Of a DNA stretch of 64,000 nt, positions 1 to 8,546 are shown piece after piece. The notes beneath the pieces are model-generated. The model worked only from the letters and a program-made list of their open reading frames with translations, did not search any database and was not told where the DNA came from. Position numbers and translations under genes: made by a program. Source of the stretch: Sporosarcina beigongshangi (lineage in GTDB: Bacteria > Actinomycetota > Actinomycetes > Actinomycetales > Micrococcaceae); contig NZ_JADHDY010000014.1 of the NCBI RefSeq assembly GCF_016820535.1, forward strand, positions 62,001-126,000, read 5' to 3'. Position 1 is the stretch's first letter, and every line of letters starts with the position of its first letter.

Positions 1-237
1 GAGGATCTCCAACAGGTACCACTGCTGGTCCGGATCAAGTTCCAGGCCTTCCGGGCGGGTGTCCGGATGCCAGGTGCGCAGCAGGTAGCCGGCATTGGCC
101 GTGGCGAAGGCGCTGAAGCGCGAGCGCATCAGCGCCTCGGCCGTGGGTGCGGGCACCTCCGTGGACAGGTACCGCTGGCAGCAGTTGCCGAACTGTTCCC
201 CACTGTTGCAGGGGCATCGGGATTCGGGGCCGGTCAT
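1..237 (-). CDS. YchJ-like SEC-C motif protein (partial, C-terminus off window)
   Basis: The first 79 codons, read leftwards from an ATG at 237, begin MTGPESRCPCNSGEQFGNCC. The Cys pattern CPC...CC is the SEC-C metal-binding motif, and the following segment (LMRSRFSAFATANAGYLLRTWHP) matches the start of the YchJ/UPF0225 family. The start codon overlaps the stop of the upstream regulator gene by 4 nt (ATGA), so the two are probably translationally coupled. The family is usually around 120-160 residues, so roughly half is missing beyond base 1. Its biochemical role is not established; SEC-C is known as a zinc-binding module. I am confident of the family and of the start. Confidence 0.85.
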   Translation of the reverse strand, partial: MTGPESRCPCNSGEQFGNCCQRYLSTEVPAPTAEALMRSRFSAFATANAGYLLRTWHPDTRPEGLELDPDQQWYLLEIL

Positions 238-971
238 GGGTTCTCTCCCTGCTGGATGGGGTTCGTCTGCGAATGGAACCACTCGATGTGGTGGCGCAGT
301 TCGCGGGAGGCCGCGGCGCCGTCGTTCGCCAGGACGGCAGCAAGGATGTCCTCATGCTGGCGGCGCAGTTCCGGGACGATGCCTTGCCACATTTGGTCGG
401 AATCAATGGCGGCGCTGACGTAGCCCTGGATGGCCGAGCGCAGGGACTCCATCATGGCAGTGATGACGGTGTTGCCGGCCAGCGAGCTGAGCAGGACATG
501 GAAGGCCGCGTCCAGGACATGGAATTCCTCCCGGCCAAGGTCCGGCCGCGCCATCTGCTCCAGGAGCAGGTGCAGCTGCTCTTCCTGGCGTTCCTGCCGC
601 GGCTGGTGTGCGGCCTCCTGCGCGGCCCAGGTCTCCATCATGATGCGGGTCTGGACAATGTCCGCCACCGGAAAATGGCTGGTGGCCATGTGCAGCCGCA
701 GCGTGGAGGCGAGCCCGGCCGCCGGGTTGGCGATGACCACGGCGCCGGACTGCGGGCCGGAGCCGGTGCCGGTGCGGACCACGCCCATGGCGTCCAGGAC
801 GCGGATGGCGTCGCGGACGGAGGCACGGGAGATGCCGTGCTGCGCGGCCAGGACGCGTTCCCCGGGCAGCTGGTCGCCCACCTTGATCCTGCCGTCGCGC
901 AGCTCCGCCTCAATGCTGGTGAGGACTGCTTCGTAGCTGCGGGCGGCGGGGGCTGGGTCTGGGATGGGCAC
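234..971 (-). CDS. GntR/FadR-family transcriptional regulator (FCD domain)
   Basis: The N-terminal part (about residues 10-80) is a GntR winged helix-turn-helix with the signature DGRIKVGDQLPGERVLA followed by SRASVRDAIRVLDAMGVV. The rest is an all-alpha FCD ligand-binding domain typical of FadR-subfamily regulators that sense small organic acids; the ligand cannot be told. The open frame continues upstream to 1124, but that extension (Arg/Trp/Pro-rich) does not resemble the family, so I place the start at the GTG at 971, which has no strong ribosome binding site. It is followed with a 4-nt overlap by the YchJ-like gene. The start is uncertain by some tens of codons. Confidence 0.8.
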   Translation of the reverse strand: MPIPDPAPAARSYEAVLTSIEAELRDGRIKVGDQLPGERVLAAQHGISRASVRDAIRVLDAMGVVRTGTGSGPQSGAVVIANPAAGLASTLRLHMATSHFPVADIVQTRIMMETWAAQEAAHQPRQERQEEQLHLLLEQMARPDLGREEFHVLDAAFHVLLSSLAGNTVITAMMESLRSAIQGYVSAAIDSDQMWQGIVPELRRQHEDILAAVLANDGAAASRELRHHIEWFHSQTNPIQQGENP

Positions 972-1150
972 GGCTATATTGTTCCAGACTTTGCGCGGGC
1001 GCAGGCGTGGAGGCGCACCTCGCGGGACCCAAATGTGCCAGAGTGTCCAACGGTGTGGGCGGCTGTCCGGAATTCCCCCGCGACTGGCGCCCTGCCCGGC
1101 CCATCGTGCAGGTGCCGGCCCCATGAAGCCTCTGCATGTGGTGCGGCAAT

Positions 1151-1185
1151 AAAAAGGTCCGGTTCCTTGCGGAACCGGACCTTTT
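1151..1185 (-). terminator. Rho-independent terminator after the tRNA-Ala pair
   Basis: A 14-bp perfect stem (1153-1166 with 1171-1184) closes a TTGC/GCAA loop. On the minus strand it is followed by a T run, directly downstream of the second tRNA-Ala gene. There is none between the two tRNAs, which suggests one transcript. Confidence 0.9.
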
Positions 1186-1188
1186 CTT

Positions 1189-1264
1189 TGGTGGAGCTGA
1201 GGGGACTCGAACCCCTGACCCCCTGCATGCCATGCAGGTGCGCTACCAGCTGCGCCACAGCCCC
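1189..1264 (-). tRNA. tRNA-Ala (GGC), second copy
   Basis: A complete 76-nt cloverleaf read on the minus strand: acceptor GGGGCTG/CAGCTCC with discriminator A and an encoded CCA (1189-1191). The anticodon stem CCTGC/GCAGG encloses loop ATGGCAT, giving anticodon GGC. The T-loop GGTTCGAGTCC is normal. It is identical in sequence to the copy at 1321-1396 and followed by a strong terminator. Confidence 0.97.
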
Positions 1265-1320
1265 AAAGAACAGTATTAAGTTATATAACGCAGTCAGAAT
1301 ATTTCAAAACTGACCGTGTT

Positions 1321-1396
1321 TGGTGGAGCTGAGGGGACTCGAACCCCTGACCCCCTGCATGCCATGCAGGTGCGCTACCAGCTGCGCCACAGCCCC
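1321..1396 (-). tRNA. tRNA-Ala (GGC), first copy
   Basis: Identical over 76 nt to the tRNA at 1189-1264, including the encoded CCA. The 56-nt spacer between the two copies is AT-rich and holds no terminator, so both are probably processed from one transcript starting near 1440. Confidence 0.97.
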
Positions 1397-1448
1397 AAAC
1401 ACTTGCCGCTTTCCCTGACCTGTCGGTCTTGGCTGAAGCAACCTGTCC

Positions 1449-1478
1449 ATAGTAGAGCACCTTTTGGCGTAGTGCCAA
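1449..1478 (-). promoter_or_regulatory. Promoter for the tRNA-Ala pair
   Basis: On the minus strand TTGGCA (1473-1478) and TACTAT (1449-1454) are separated by 18 bp, a good housekeeping sigma pattern about 50 bp upstream of the first tRNA-Ala. Inferred from position and consensus. Confidence 0.6.
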
Positions 1479-1664
1479 ATCGGCGGATTCCGGCCCGTTG
1501 GTCCGGCCCACAATCCGCCACGCGGGGCCCATCAACAGCGGACTTTCCGGCGCCCGGACAGGCATGGACGCCAGGGACAAACAGCCACCGTCGCCGTTAG
1601 CAGGGACCGAACCGAGTTCCCGGCACGGCCGGGCAAGCCGGCAGCGGACAGGCACGGATGACTT

Positions 1665-1785
1665 ATGACGCCGGTCCCGCCAGTCGACGGCGAAAGGGCA
1701 CCCCCCGCCATGGAAGATTTCGAAAATGACGCCGATCCCGCCAATTCGTCACGAGATCCCGTCGTCATAAAGCGGGATCGGCGTC
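1665..1785. repeat. Direct and inverted repeats in a gene-free stretch (1479-1995)
   Basis: No convincing gene lies between the tRNA promoter and 1996. Within this stretch an 18-nt unit beginning ATGACGCCGGTCCCG occurs at 1665-1682 and again with one change at 1726-1743. The second copy also forms a perfect 14-bp inverted repeat, 1728-1741 with 1772-1785 (GACGCCGATCCCGC), around a 30-nt loop. The function is unknown. No T run follows on either strand, so it is not an ordinary terminator. Confidence 0.6.
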
Positions 1786-1995
1786 GAAAGGCAGGAGCCG
1801 CGTCGATGGACGGAGCGGCGCAAAAGTGCCCTCACGTCGCGGGAACCGGGTTCCAGGGTCGCATGGTGCAAGCGTCTCTCCCAAGCGGGGCCCGCCCGGC
1901 CGAACCGGTCGGGCACGGACGGACTGTGCAGGCTGCCTGCGACGGGGACGCGCCTGGTTGAGGGCCACCCGTCTGCAGGGCCCTGCGGAGGGCCG

Positions 1996-2745
1996 TCAGT
2001 CCTCCACCGGTTCAGCCAAATCCTCGGGGGCCTCATACGGCTGCGGGAGGGTGCCCACATTGTGTTCCAGCAGGCGCCAGCCGCCGACTCCGGCACCGTC
2101 GGATGCGGGGCCCATCGCCTCAACGACGGACCAGTGGCAGTTGGAGAGCCCGGAGAGGGTGCGCCACAGGTCCTCGGGCAGGCCCAGCAGCTTGGCCAGG
2201 GCAACACGCGTCGCACCGCCGTGGGTGGCCACCACCAGGGTTCCGCCGTCGGGCAGCTGCTCCACGCCGTCAAGAATGGCATCCACCATGCGGGAGGCCA
2301 CCTCCACCCGGGTCTCTCCCCCGCCGGCACGCACGCCGGGCTCGTCGTGCTGCCACCGGACGATCTCGTCGGGGTAGCCGCTGATGATTTCATCAAACGT
2401 CAGCCCCTCCCACGCACCGCCGTGGGTTTCGCGCAGCCTGGCATCCACGGCCACGTCCCGGCCGGTGAGCTCCGCCAGGGCCCGCGCCGTTGCCCGGGCG
2501 CGCAGGAGGTCGGAGGAGACGATTCTCACATTCGCTGCGCCGCCGTCGTGCATGGCCAGCTTCCCCGCCAGAAGTGCCGCGGAGCGCAGGGCCTGGGACG
2601 TGCCCACCTCGTCGAGGGGGATGTCGCTCTGGCCCTGGAAGCGGCGTGCGGCGTTCCAGGAGGTGCGTCCGTGGCGCCAAAAAATAACCCGCCGGCGCGG
2701 GCCGGCGGGCTGCAAAACTGAACGCTCGGGTGAAGTTGACGCCAT
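1996..2745 (-). CDS. Histidine phosphatase family protein (phosphoglycerate mutase-like)
   Basis: A protein of 249 residues with the phosphohistidine signature IFWRHGRTSWN near residues 20-30 and the second catalytic region VVATHGGATRVAL near residue 180. RHG is the phospho-accepting motif of the branch. It lies directly downstream of rsfS and nadD, where actinobacteria commonly carry such a phosphatase; in mycobacteria the gene at this place is a glucosyl-3-phosphoglycerate phosphatase, but the substrate here cannot be read from sequence. ATG at 2745 is preferred over a TTG one codon upstream; a GGAA lies 11 nt before it. There is a 53-nt gap after rsfS. Confidence 0.85.
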   Translation of the reverse strand: MASTSPERSVLQPAGPRRRVIFWRHGRTSWNAARRFQGQSDIPLDEVGTSQALRSAALLAGKLAMHDGGAANVRIVSSDLLRARATARALAELTGRDVAVDARLRETHGGAWEGLTFDEIISGYPDEIVRWQHDEPGVRAGGGETRVEVASRMVDAILDGVEQLPDGGTLVVATHGGATRVALAKLLGLPEDLWRTLSGLSNCHWSVVEAMGPASDGAGVGGWRLLEHNVGTLPQPYEAPEDLAEPVED

Positions 2746-2798
2746 CAAGTGACAGGTTCCATTCCGCAGGGCCCGTTTGGGGGTTCGTTTTTGGTTGT

Positions 2799-3203
2799 TT
2801 ACTCGGCTGCCGTTGCGTCCGCAGCCTTGGCTGAGGGGTCTGAGGCGGACAGCTGCAGGTCGACGACGGGGCAGTCGCCGTAGAGGCGCTCGAGTGCGTA
2901 GAACACGCGGTCTTCCTCATGCTGGATGTGGAAGACGATGTCCGCGTAGTCCAGCAGGACCCAGCGGCCGCTGGAACGGCCTTCGCGGCGGACGGGACGC
3001 AGGTCGAACTTGTGCAGCTCGTCCTCGATGCCGTCCGCAATGGCGTTGACCTGGCGTTCGGTGGCGGCCGAGGCGATGAAGAAGATGTCCGTGATGGCCA
3101 GGCGCTCGCTGACATCAAGGGCGGTTACGTTCTCGGCCAGCTTGTCCGATGCCGCCCGCGCCGCGGCCCGTGCTATCTCGATGGACTGTTCTGTTGCGCT
3201 CAC
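2799..3203 (-). CDS. rsfS: Ribosome silencing factor RsfS
   Basis: 134 residues, the usual size of the RsfS/Iojap family, with the conserved block ALDVSERLAITDIFFIASA followed by RQVNAIADGIEDEL and the terminal LLDYADIVFHIQHEEDRVFY. The protein binds ribosomal protein L14 and blocks subunit joining when nutrients are short (family knowledge). The start is GTG at 3203, with GGAA six bases upstream; the frame stays open further up but without family similarity. It sits between the nadD block and the histidine phosphatase, the standard actinobacterial order. Confidence 0.93.
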   Translation of the reverse strand: MSATEQSIEIARAAARAASDKLAENVTALDVSERLAITDIFFIASAATERQVNAIADGIEDELHKFDLRPVRREGRSSGRWVLLDYADIVFHIQHEEDRVFYALERLYGDCPVVDLQLSASDPSAKAADATAAE

Positions 3204-3238
3204 TACGGTTTCCTTTGATTGGTAAAAAATATTGCGTG

Positions 3239-4936
3239 CTAGATGGAGGAGAAGAACATGATGGCGCCCACCACGAGTGCGGCGCCGCCAACAAGGATGG
3301 AGCCCCATTGGATGAGCATGTTCCGCTGTGTGCGGCCCAGTCCTGCGGTCATGGCGTCCAGCGGCTCGAGGCCGTGCGCATAGTCTGCCGGCATGGGCGG
3401 CATCTGCGAACGCTGCACCTCGGCGTGCTCGACGGCGGGGCGCACCTTCGGGTGTCCTCCGGTCGCCATGGCCTGGGCCTGCATCAGCGTGCTGCTGCGG
3501 CCTCCGGTCAGGGGGCGGCTTCCCGTCCCCGGGCGGCGGGCGGCCCCGGCAGACAGAGCCGCGTCAAAGCGCTCCGCATTGCCGCTGGGCACCACCGGCA
3601 GCGTGCCGGTGGCGGGCGCCGGTCCGGCAGGACGCGGCAGGTGCGTCGATTGGCGGGGGTTGGCCCGGGTCACGATGGGCACGTGCGTGGTTGACGGCGG
3701 CCGCAGGACCGGCCGTTCCGAACCCGGCACCTCGATGAACTCAAGCGGCGTCACCATGGCCAGGTTGTCCGTCGACTTGGGGTCGGAGGACGCCCGCTTG
3801 CTCTTGGCGCTTTCCTGCGCCAGGCGTTCACGGGCCTGGGCGCGCTGGCTCAGGATGGCCGCGCGTTCGGCTTCGGCCTTCTTGGCGGCCAGTGCGGCCA
3901 GTTCTTCCTCGGTGGGCGGCGCAGTCGGCGGGCCTGCCGTGACCGGATAGTAGCTGCCGCCGGGGACGAGCCCGGGCAGTGGCGGATAGTTGGCCGCCGG
4001 GGAAACGGGCAGCCCGGCAGCCCCGGGGGCGCCTGCAGGCGTCGGGCCGGGGGCGGGGGCAGGGGCAGGGGCAGGTGCACCGGGGGTGCCCGGACGGGTG
4101 AATGCGGCAGGCATGCCGCCGGGAACTCCGCCACGCCTGCCGGCAGCGGCGGGAGGGACAACAGCCCGGGGAGCCGTTTCAGGGGCAGGTTCCTCAGCAC
4201 CGGAAAGCCCGGCAATGACGGCCGGTGCGGCGTGGCCCTGTTGCGGTGCGGGCGCCTTGTCGGCAGCCATGGCGGCTGCAACCTGCTCGAGCTGCTGGCT
4301 TTCGAGGCTGACGGCTGCGGCGACGCGGCGGCCGCTGCGAATCGGTGCGGCGGGGGTCGCGGGATTCTCCGGCAGGGCCGGGGCGCCCGCGCTTTCCCCG
4401 GGCAGGACGGAATCAATGGCCGGCAGCCTGCCCGGCGGTGTGGCGCCAGGCTGCTCGGCCGGGGCCGGAAGGGGGCCGGGGCCCGTCACCTCGGATCCCG
4501 GCTGCACCGGCAGCTTGGGCGGGATCGGGATGACCGTGTTGAGAGCCGTGATGGGCGCGCGTTCGGCGTCGAGTTGGGCCTGGCGCATGGCACGGCGGGA
4601 CGGCAGGGGCGTGGCCACCTGCGGGTCAACAAGTTCCTGGTAGGCGCGCCGCGCTGCGCGGTCGCGTGCCCTGGTCTGGGATTCGCGCTCACCGCGCGGA
4701 ACACTCTGCGACGCCGGGGGAACAACCTCGGGCTGGGGGGTCGCCGGGGCGTGTTCCGCCTCGGTTCCTGCCGCAGCCTGCGGCACCGGGCGGCCTGGCG
4801 CCACGGAGGGGGGTGCTTCAGGGATGGCGGGTGCAGGGGTCGCAGGCACAATGGGGACGCCCGCCGTGCCTGCCTCGTGTGCCGATTGCTCGCGCAGTTG
4901 CCTGCGGCTGCGGATCGGCTCAGTTTCCTTACTCAT
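3239..4936 (-). CDS. Large Pro/Ala-rich protein with one C-terminal membrane anchor, unknown function
   Basis: 565 residues, not recognised. Most of it is low-complexity Pro/Ala/Gly (for example a run of alternating Ala-Pro near residues 295-310). Three short basic motifs recur in the N-terminal half: SRRQLREQ (about 10), SRRAMRQAQ (about 113) and SGRRVAAA (about 200). A likely coiled coil (TEEELAALAAKKAEAERAAILSQ) lies near residue 350. The last 25 residues form a single hydrophobic span ending FFSSI, so the bulk is probably cytoplasmic with a tail anchor. It is placed between nadD and rsfS, 7 nt after nadD and 35 nt before rsfS, so it is co-transcribed with them. Orthologues at this position are expected in Arthrobacter, but no role is known to me. 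Confidence 0.8.
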   Translation of the reverse strand: MSKETEPIRSRRQLREQSAHEAGTAGVPIVPATPAPAIPEAPPSVAPGRPVPQAAAGTEAEHAPATPQPEVVPPASQSVPRGERESQTRARDRAARRAYQELVDPQVATPLPSRRAMRQAQLDAERAPITALNTVIPIPPKLPVQPGSEVTGPGPLPAPAEQPGATPPGRLPAIDSVLPGESAGAPALPENPATPAAPIRSGRRVAAAVSLESQQLEQVAAAMAADKAPAPQQGHAAPAVIAGLSGAEEPAPETAPRAVVPPAAAGRRGGVPGGMPAAFTRPGTPGAPAPAPAPAPGPTPAGAPGAAGLPVSPAANYPPLPGLVPGGSYYPVTAGPPTAPPTEEELAALAAKKAEAERAAILSQRAQARERLAQESAKSKRASSDPKSTDNLAMVTPLEFIEVPGSERPVLRPPSTTHVPIVTRANPRQSTHLPRPAGPAPATGTLPVVPSGNAERFDAALSAGAARRPGTGSRPLTGGRSSTLMQAQAMATGGHPKVRPAVEHAEVQRSQMPPMPADYAHGLEPLDAMTAGLGRTQRNMLIQWGSILVGGAALVVGAIMFFSSI

Positions 4937-4943
4937 CTAATAC

Positions 4944-5606
4944 TCATTCGGTTCTCGAAGTCACCGGCACTATGCCTGCGTCGTGGTCTGTTGCCGGGTC
5001 CACATATAGTCCGTACTTGGCGATGTACTGCACAACGCCGTCGGGGACCAGGTACCAGACCGGGTTTTGTGCAGCCACCCTCTGGCGGCAGTCCGTGGAA
5101 GAGATGGCCATGGCCGGCACTTCCAAGAGGCTGACGTCGCTGCGGCCCATGTCATCGAGAACGTGGCCCGGGCGGGTCACGCCCACAAAGTGGGCCAGTT
5201 CCCACAGCTCGTCGCTGTCCTTCCACGACATGATCTGCGCCAACGCATCGGCGCCGGTGATGAAGAACAGTTCCGCATCGGGGCGCATTTCGCGCAAGTC
5301 GCGCAGGGTGTCGATGGTGAAGGTGGGTCCGGGCCGGTCAATGTCCACGCGGCTGACCGTGAACTGCGGGTTGGCCGCTGTGGCAATGACCGTCATCAGG
5401 TAGCGGTGCTCTGCCGCACTGACCTTGTTTTTTGCCTTCTGCCACGGTTCGCCGGTGGGCACAAAAATAACTTCATCCAGCTTGAAAACGCTCGCAACCT
5501 CGCTGGCTGCGACAAGGTGACCATGGTGGATCGGATCAAACGTCCCGCCCATGACTCCAACGCGGAGACGGTCCCGGGTACCGGCAAGCGCAGATACCCG
5601 GGGCAT
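4944..5606 (-). CDS. nadD: Nicotinate-nucleotide adenylyltransferase
   Basis: The nucleotidyltransferase signature [15 protein letters not shown] is near residues 20-34. The second motif ISSTDCRQR, matching the ISSTxxR box that holds the ATP phosphates, is near residue 180. The enzyme joins ATP and nicotinate mononucleotide to make deamido-NAD. I take ATG at 5606, 4 nt after the stop of the small membrane gene, although its ribosome binding site is poor. The open frame upstream to 5678 overlaps that gene and does not look like NadD. Confidence 0.93.
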   Translation of the reverse strand: MPRVSALAGTRDRLRVGVMGGTFDPIHHGHLVAASEVASVFKLDEVIFVPTGEPWQKAKNKVSAAEHRYLMTVIATAANPQFTVSRVDIDRPGPTFTIDTLRDLREMRPDAELFFITGADALAQIMSWKDSDELWELAHFVGVTRPGHVLDDMGRSDVSLLEVPAMAISSTDCRQRVAAQNPVWYLVPDGVVQYIAKYGLYVDPATDHDAGIVPVTSRTE

Positions 5607-5610
5607 GCCC

Positions 5611-5856
5611 TTAGTGATTGGAGGACGCCGAATCGGTGCCGTGGAGGTGCTTGTTCGTGTGCTGGCGGTGCGGATCATCCGTGGCCTCGACTGCGTCGTG
5701 GCGGTTGCCCAGGTTCATGAACGACACCGTCACAATCATCAGCAGGATGAGGGCGACGAACATGGTGCCGCCAATGACGAACGGCGGCGCGATCAACGGC
5801 GCAGCTTCGTGTTCTTCTGCGACGGCCAGGACGACGCCGGCAAGCTGGGTCAGCAT
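5611..5856 (-). CDS. Small conserved membrane protein between proA and nadD
   Basis: 81 residues starting [20 protein letters not shown]. One clear membrane span ([22 protein letters not shown], residues about 25-46) is followed by a polar, His-rich tail with [14 protein letters not shown] good ribosome binding site GGGGAGAA lies 4 nt upstream of ATG 5856, and its stop is 4 nt before nadD, so it heads the nadD transcript. I do not recognise a function. The conserved span and strong translation signals argue that it is real. Confidence 0.75.
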   Translation of the reverse strand: MLTQLAGVVLAVAEEHEAAPLIAPPFVIGGTMFVALILLMIVTVSFMNLGNRHDAVEATDDPHRQHTNKHLHGTDSASSNH

Positions 5857-6048
5857 TATTTCTCCCCTTGGGTTTGTGGCCGGGCAGCGGCAGACGCCGC
5901 CACACAGCCAATTCTTACGTGAATTCCCTCTAATGGTACGTGCTATCTGCTCCCACGGGCACACCGGCACGCATCGCCTGCCCCACATGTGGCAGATTCC
6001 GGCACGCGTGGAGCGGCCCTTGCCGGGCGCGCGTGCCGGGTGCCTGCG

Positions 6049-7329
6049 TCAGCTCCGGACCTGGCCCTCACCCTGCACAATCCACTTGGTGGTGGTCAAT
6101 TCGGTGAGCCCCATGGGGCCGCGGGCGTGCAGTTTTTGCGTCGAAATGCCCACTTCGGCACCCAGCCCGAGCTCGCCGCCGTCGGTAAAGCGTGTGCTGG
6201 CATTCACAATGACGGCCGCCGAATCCACGGTGGCAATAAACTTTTCCGCGTTGGCGAGGTCGTTGGTGAGGATGGCTTCAGTGTGCCCGGTGGTCCATGT
6301 GCGGATGTGCTTGATGGCTTCATCCATGGTGTCCACCATTTTCACGGCCAGGTCCAGGTCCATGTACTCCGTGGCCCAGTCCTCGTCCGTGGCCGGTTCG
6401 GCGGCGATGCCTGCGGGCAGCACGGCCTGGACGCGTTCGTCGACATGGAGCCTGACCCCTGCCTTGGCGAGCGCGGTGAGGACCGCAGGAAGCACCGTGG
6501 CGTCCTTGTGTACGAGCAGCGTCTCCACCGTGTTGCAAACGCTGGGGCGCTGGGTCTTGGCGTTGAGCAGGATGTCCACGCTCATCTCCTCCGCCGCACT
6601 GGCGTCGATGAAGATGTGCACATTGCCTTCGCCCGTCTCAATGACGGGGACGGAAGAGTTGTTGACGACCGTCTGGATGAGCTCGCGCCCGCCGCGGGGA
6701 ATGAGCACATCCACAGCGCCGCGGGCCTTCATGATCAGGTTGGCGCCGGCCCGGCCGAACTGGTCCACGGACTGCACGGCATCCGCGGGCAGGCCCACCC
6801 GGTCCAGGGCGTCGCGCAGGATGTCCAGGAGCGCCTTGTTGGTGTTGGCTGCGGCGGTTCCACCACGGAGAATGACGGCGTTGCCGCTCTTGAGCGCCAG
6901 TCCGGCGATGTCCACCGTGACGTTGGGGCGGGCCTCGTAAATGGCGGCCACAACACCCATGGGAACGTTGACCTGGCGCATGCGCAGGCCGTTCGGCAGG
7001 GTCTGTCCGCGCACCACATTGCCCACGGGATCGGGCAGCGTGGCAACGTTTTCAAGTGCGTCCGCAAGGCCCTGGATGCGTGGACCGGTCAGCGCGAGCC
7101 TGTCCAGCATGGACTTGGACGTGCCGTTTTCACGGCCGGCCGCCACGTCGAGTGCGTTGGCGGCAAGAATGCGTTCCTGGCTTTCCAGCAGCGCCTTGGC
7201 GATCGCGCGCAGGCCCTTGTCCTTCCAGGCCCGGTTGGCCCCGGCCATGCGCCTTGCGGCCCGGCGGGCCCGGTCGGTGATGGCCTGAACCTCGGCGGCA
7301 ACATTTTGTTCAACAATCTGCTCAGTCAT
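6049..7329 (-). CDS. proA: Gamma-glutamyl phosphate reductase
   Basis: 426 residues, the usual length for ProA, which reduces gamma-glutamyl phosphate to glutamate semialdehyde with NADPH in proline synthesis. The aldehyde-dehydrogenase-fold catalytic cysteine is in RPSVCNTVETLLVH near residue 265, and the conserved IPRGGRELIQTVVNNSSVPVIE block precedes it. It lies 65 nt downstream of proB on the same strand, the usual pair. Confidence 0.96.
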   Translation of the reverse strand: MTEQIVEQNVAAEVQAITDRARRAARRMAGANRAWKDKGLRAIAKALLESQERILAANALDVAAGRENGTSKSMLDRLALTGPRIQGLADALENVATLPDPVGNVVRGQTLPNGLRMRQVNVPMGVVAAIYEARPNVTVDIAGLALKSGNAVILRGGTAAANTNKALLDILRDALDRVGLPADAVQSVDQFGRAGANLIMKARGAVDVLIPRGGRELIQTVVNNSSVPVIETGEGNVHIFIDASAAEEMSVDILLNAKTQRPSVCNTVETLLVHKDATVLPAVLTALAKAGVRLHVDERVQAVLPAGIAAEPATDEDWATEYMDLDLAVKMVDTMDEAIKHIRTWTTGHTEAILTNDLANAEKFIATVDSAAVIVNASTRFTDGGELGLGAEVGISTQKLHARGPMGLTELTTTKWIVQGEGQVRS

Positions 7330-7394
7330 GGCACAAGTCTAAGGCACACGGACGCTGCGCGCTGTGGCACAGCTTGCACTGCACCCTGGGCGGG

Positions 7395-8546
7395 TCAGTG
7401 GCTGAGCAGCACCAGGTCGTCCACGTGGACCACTTCACGCTCGAATTCGCGGCCCAGTTCCTTGGCCAGGGCCTTGGTGGAGCGCCCCAGCATCTGCGGC
7501 AGGTCGGAATGGCGGTAGTTGACCAGGCCATGGGCAAACACGTTGCCGCGGGAATCGCTGATCTCCACGGCATCGCCGGCGTCGAAGTCCCCCGTGACCG
7601 CCGTTATCCCGGCAGGGAGCAGCGATTTGTGCCGCTCCCCCACAGCCCGCACAGCGCCGTCGTCCAGGATCAGCCGGCCCCGGATGTCCGCAAGGTGGGC
7701 CAGCCAGAGCATGCGCACCGGCCGCTTGTTGCCGTTGATGCCGAACCAGGTTCCGACGTCGTCGCCGGCCAGTGCGGCACCGGCATGTTCGGTGGAGGTC
7801 ACCAGTGCGGGAATGCCGGTTTCCGCGGCGATCATGGCGGCCTGGACCTTGGTGGCCATGCCACCGGTGCCGACTCCGGCCTTCCCGGCGCTGCCGATCA
7901 CAATGCCTTCAAGGTCCTCGGGGGAATCCACCTGGCTGATCCGGGTGGCGCCCTCGGACGGCGGTCCGTCATAGAGGGAGTCGACGTCGGAGAGCAGCAC
8001 CAGGGCGTCGGCCTTGATGAGGTGCGCCACCAGTGCGGCGAGGCGGTCGTTGTCACCGAAGCGGATCTCATGTGTGGCGACGGTGTCGTTCTCGTTGACG
8101 ATCGGCACCACGCCCAGGTGCAGCAACCGCTCCAGCGCCCGGTGGGCGTTGACGTACTGGTGGCGGCGGGTGAGGTCCTCAGCAGTCAACAGCACCTGCG
8201 AGGCCGTGACACCATGCGCGCTGAACGCCCGGTTGTAATGGGCCATGAGCAGGCCCTGCCCCACGCTGGCTGCAGCCTGCTGTGTGGCAAGGTCCTTGGG
8301 CCGCCGGGACAGGCCCAGCGGCAGCAGCCCGGCCGAGATGGCGCCGGAGGAGACCAGGATGATCTCGGTCCCGGCCTGGTGCCGCCGTGCCAGCACGTCA
8401 ACGAGCTTCCGCAGGGCTTCCTCGGAGATGCCTCCGGCCACTGACGTCAACGACGACGAGCCCACCTTGACCACGATCCGCGCCGCAGTGGCCACGTCGG
8501 CGCGCGAACGGAGGGCGGCGTCCCGGTCTTGTCCCTTGGTTCCCAT
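7395..8546 (-). CDS. proB: Glutamate 5-kinase
   Basis: 383 residues: an amino-acid kinase domain (VVKVGSSSLTS near residue 25; SSGAISAGLLPLGL near 65; VNENDTVATHEIRFGDNDRLAALVA near 150-175) followed by a C-terminal PUA domain (from about 290, GITAVTGDFDAGDAVEI). It makes gamma-glutamyl phosphate, the first step to proline, and is normally feedback-inhibited by proline. The ATG overlaps the obgE stop by one base (TAATG), so it is translationally coupled to that GTPase gene. Confidence 0.96.
   Translation of the reverse strand: MGTKGQDRDAALRSRADVATAARIVVKVGSSSLTSVAGGISEEALRKLVDVLARRHQAGTEIILVSSGAISAGLLPLGLSRRPKDLATQQAAASVGQGLLMAHYNRAFSAHGVTASQVLLTAEDLTRRHQYVNAHRALERLLHLGVVPIVNENDTVATHEIRFGDNDRLAALVAHLIKADALVLLSDVDSLYDGPPSEGATRISQVDSPEDLEGIVIGSAGKAGVGTGGMATKVQAAMIAAETGIPALVTSTEHAGAALAGDDVGTWFGINGNKRPVRMLWLAHLADIRGRLILDDGAVRAVGERHKSLLPAGITAVTGDFDAGDAVEISDSRGNVFAHGLVNYRHSDLPQMLGRSTKALAKELGREFEREVVHVDDLVLLSH

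Noticed and set aside
147-1313. Long plus-strand reading frame opposite the FadR regulator and the tRNA
   Set aside because: It runs through a tRNA gene and mirrors the codon pattern of the minus-strand regulator; no family similarity.
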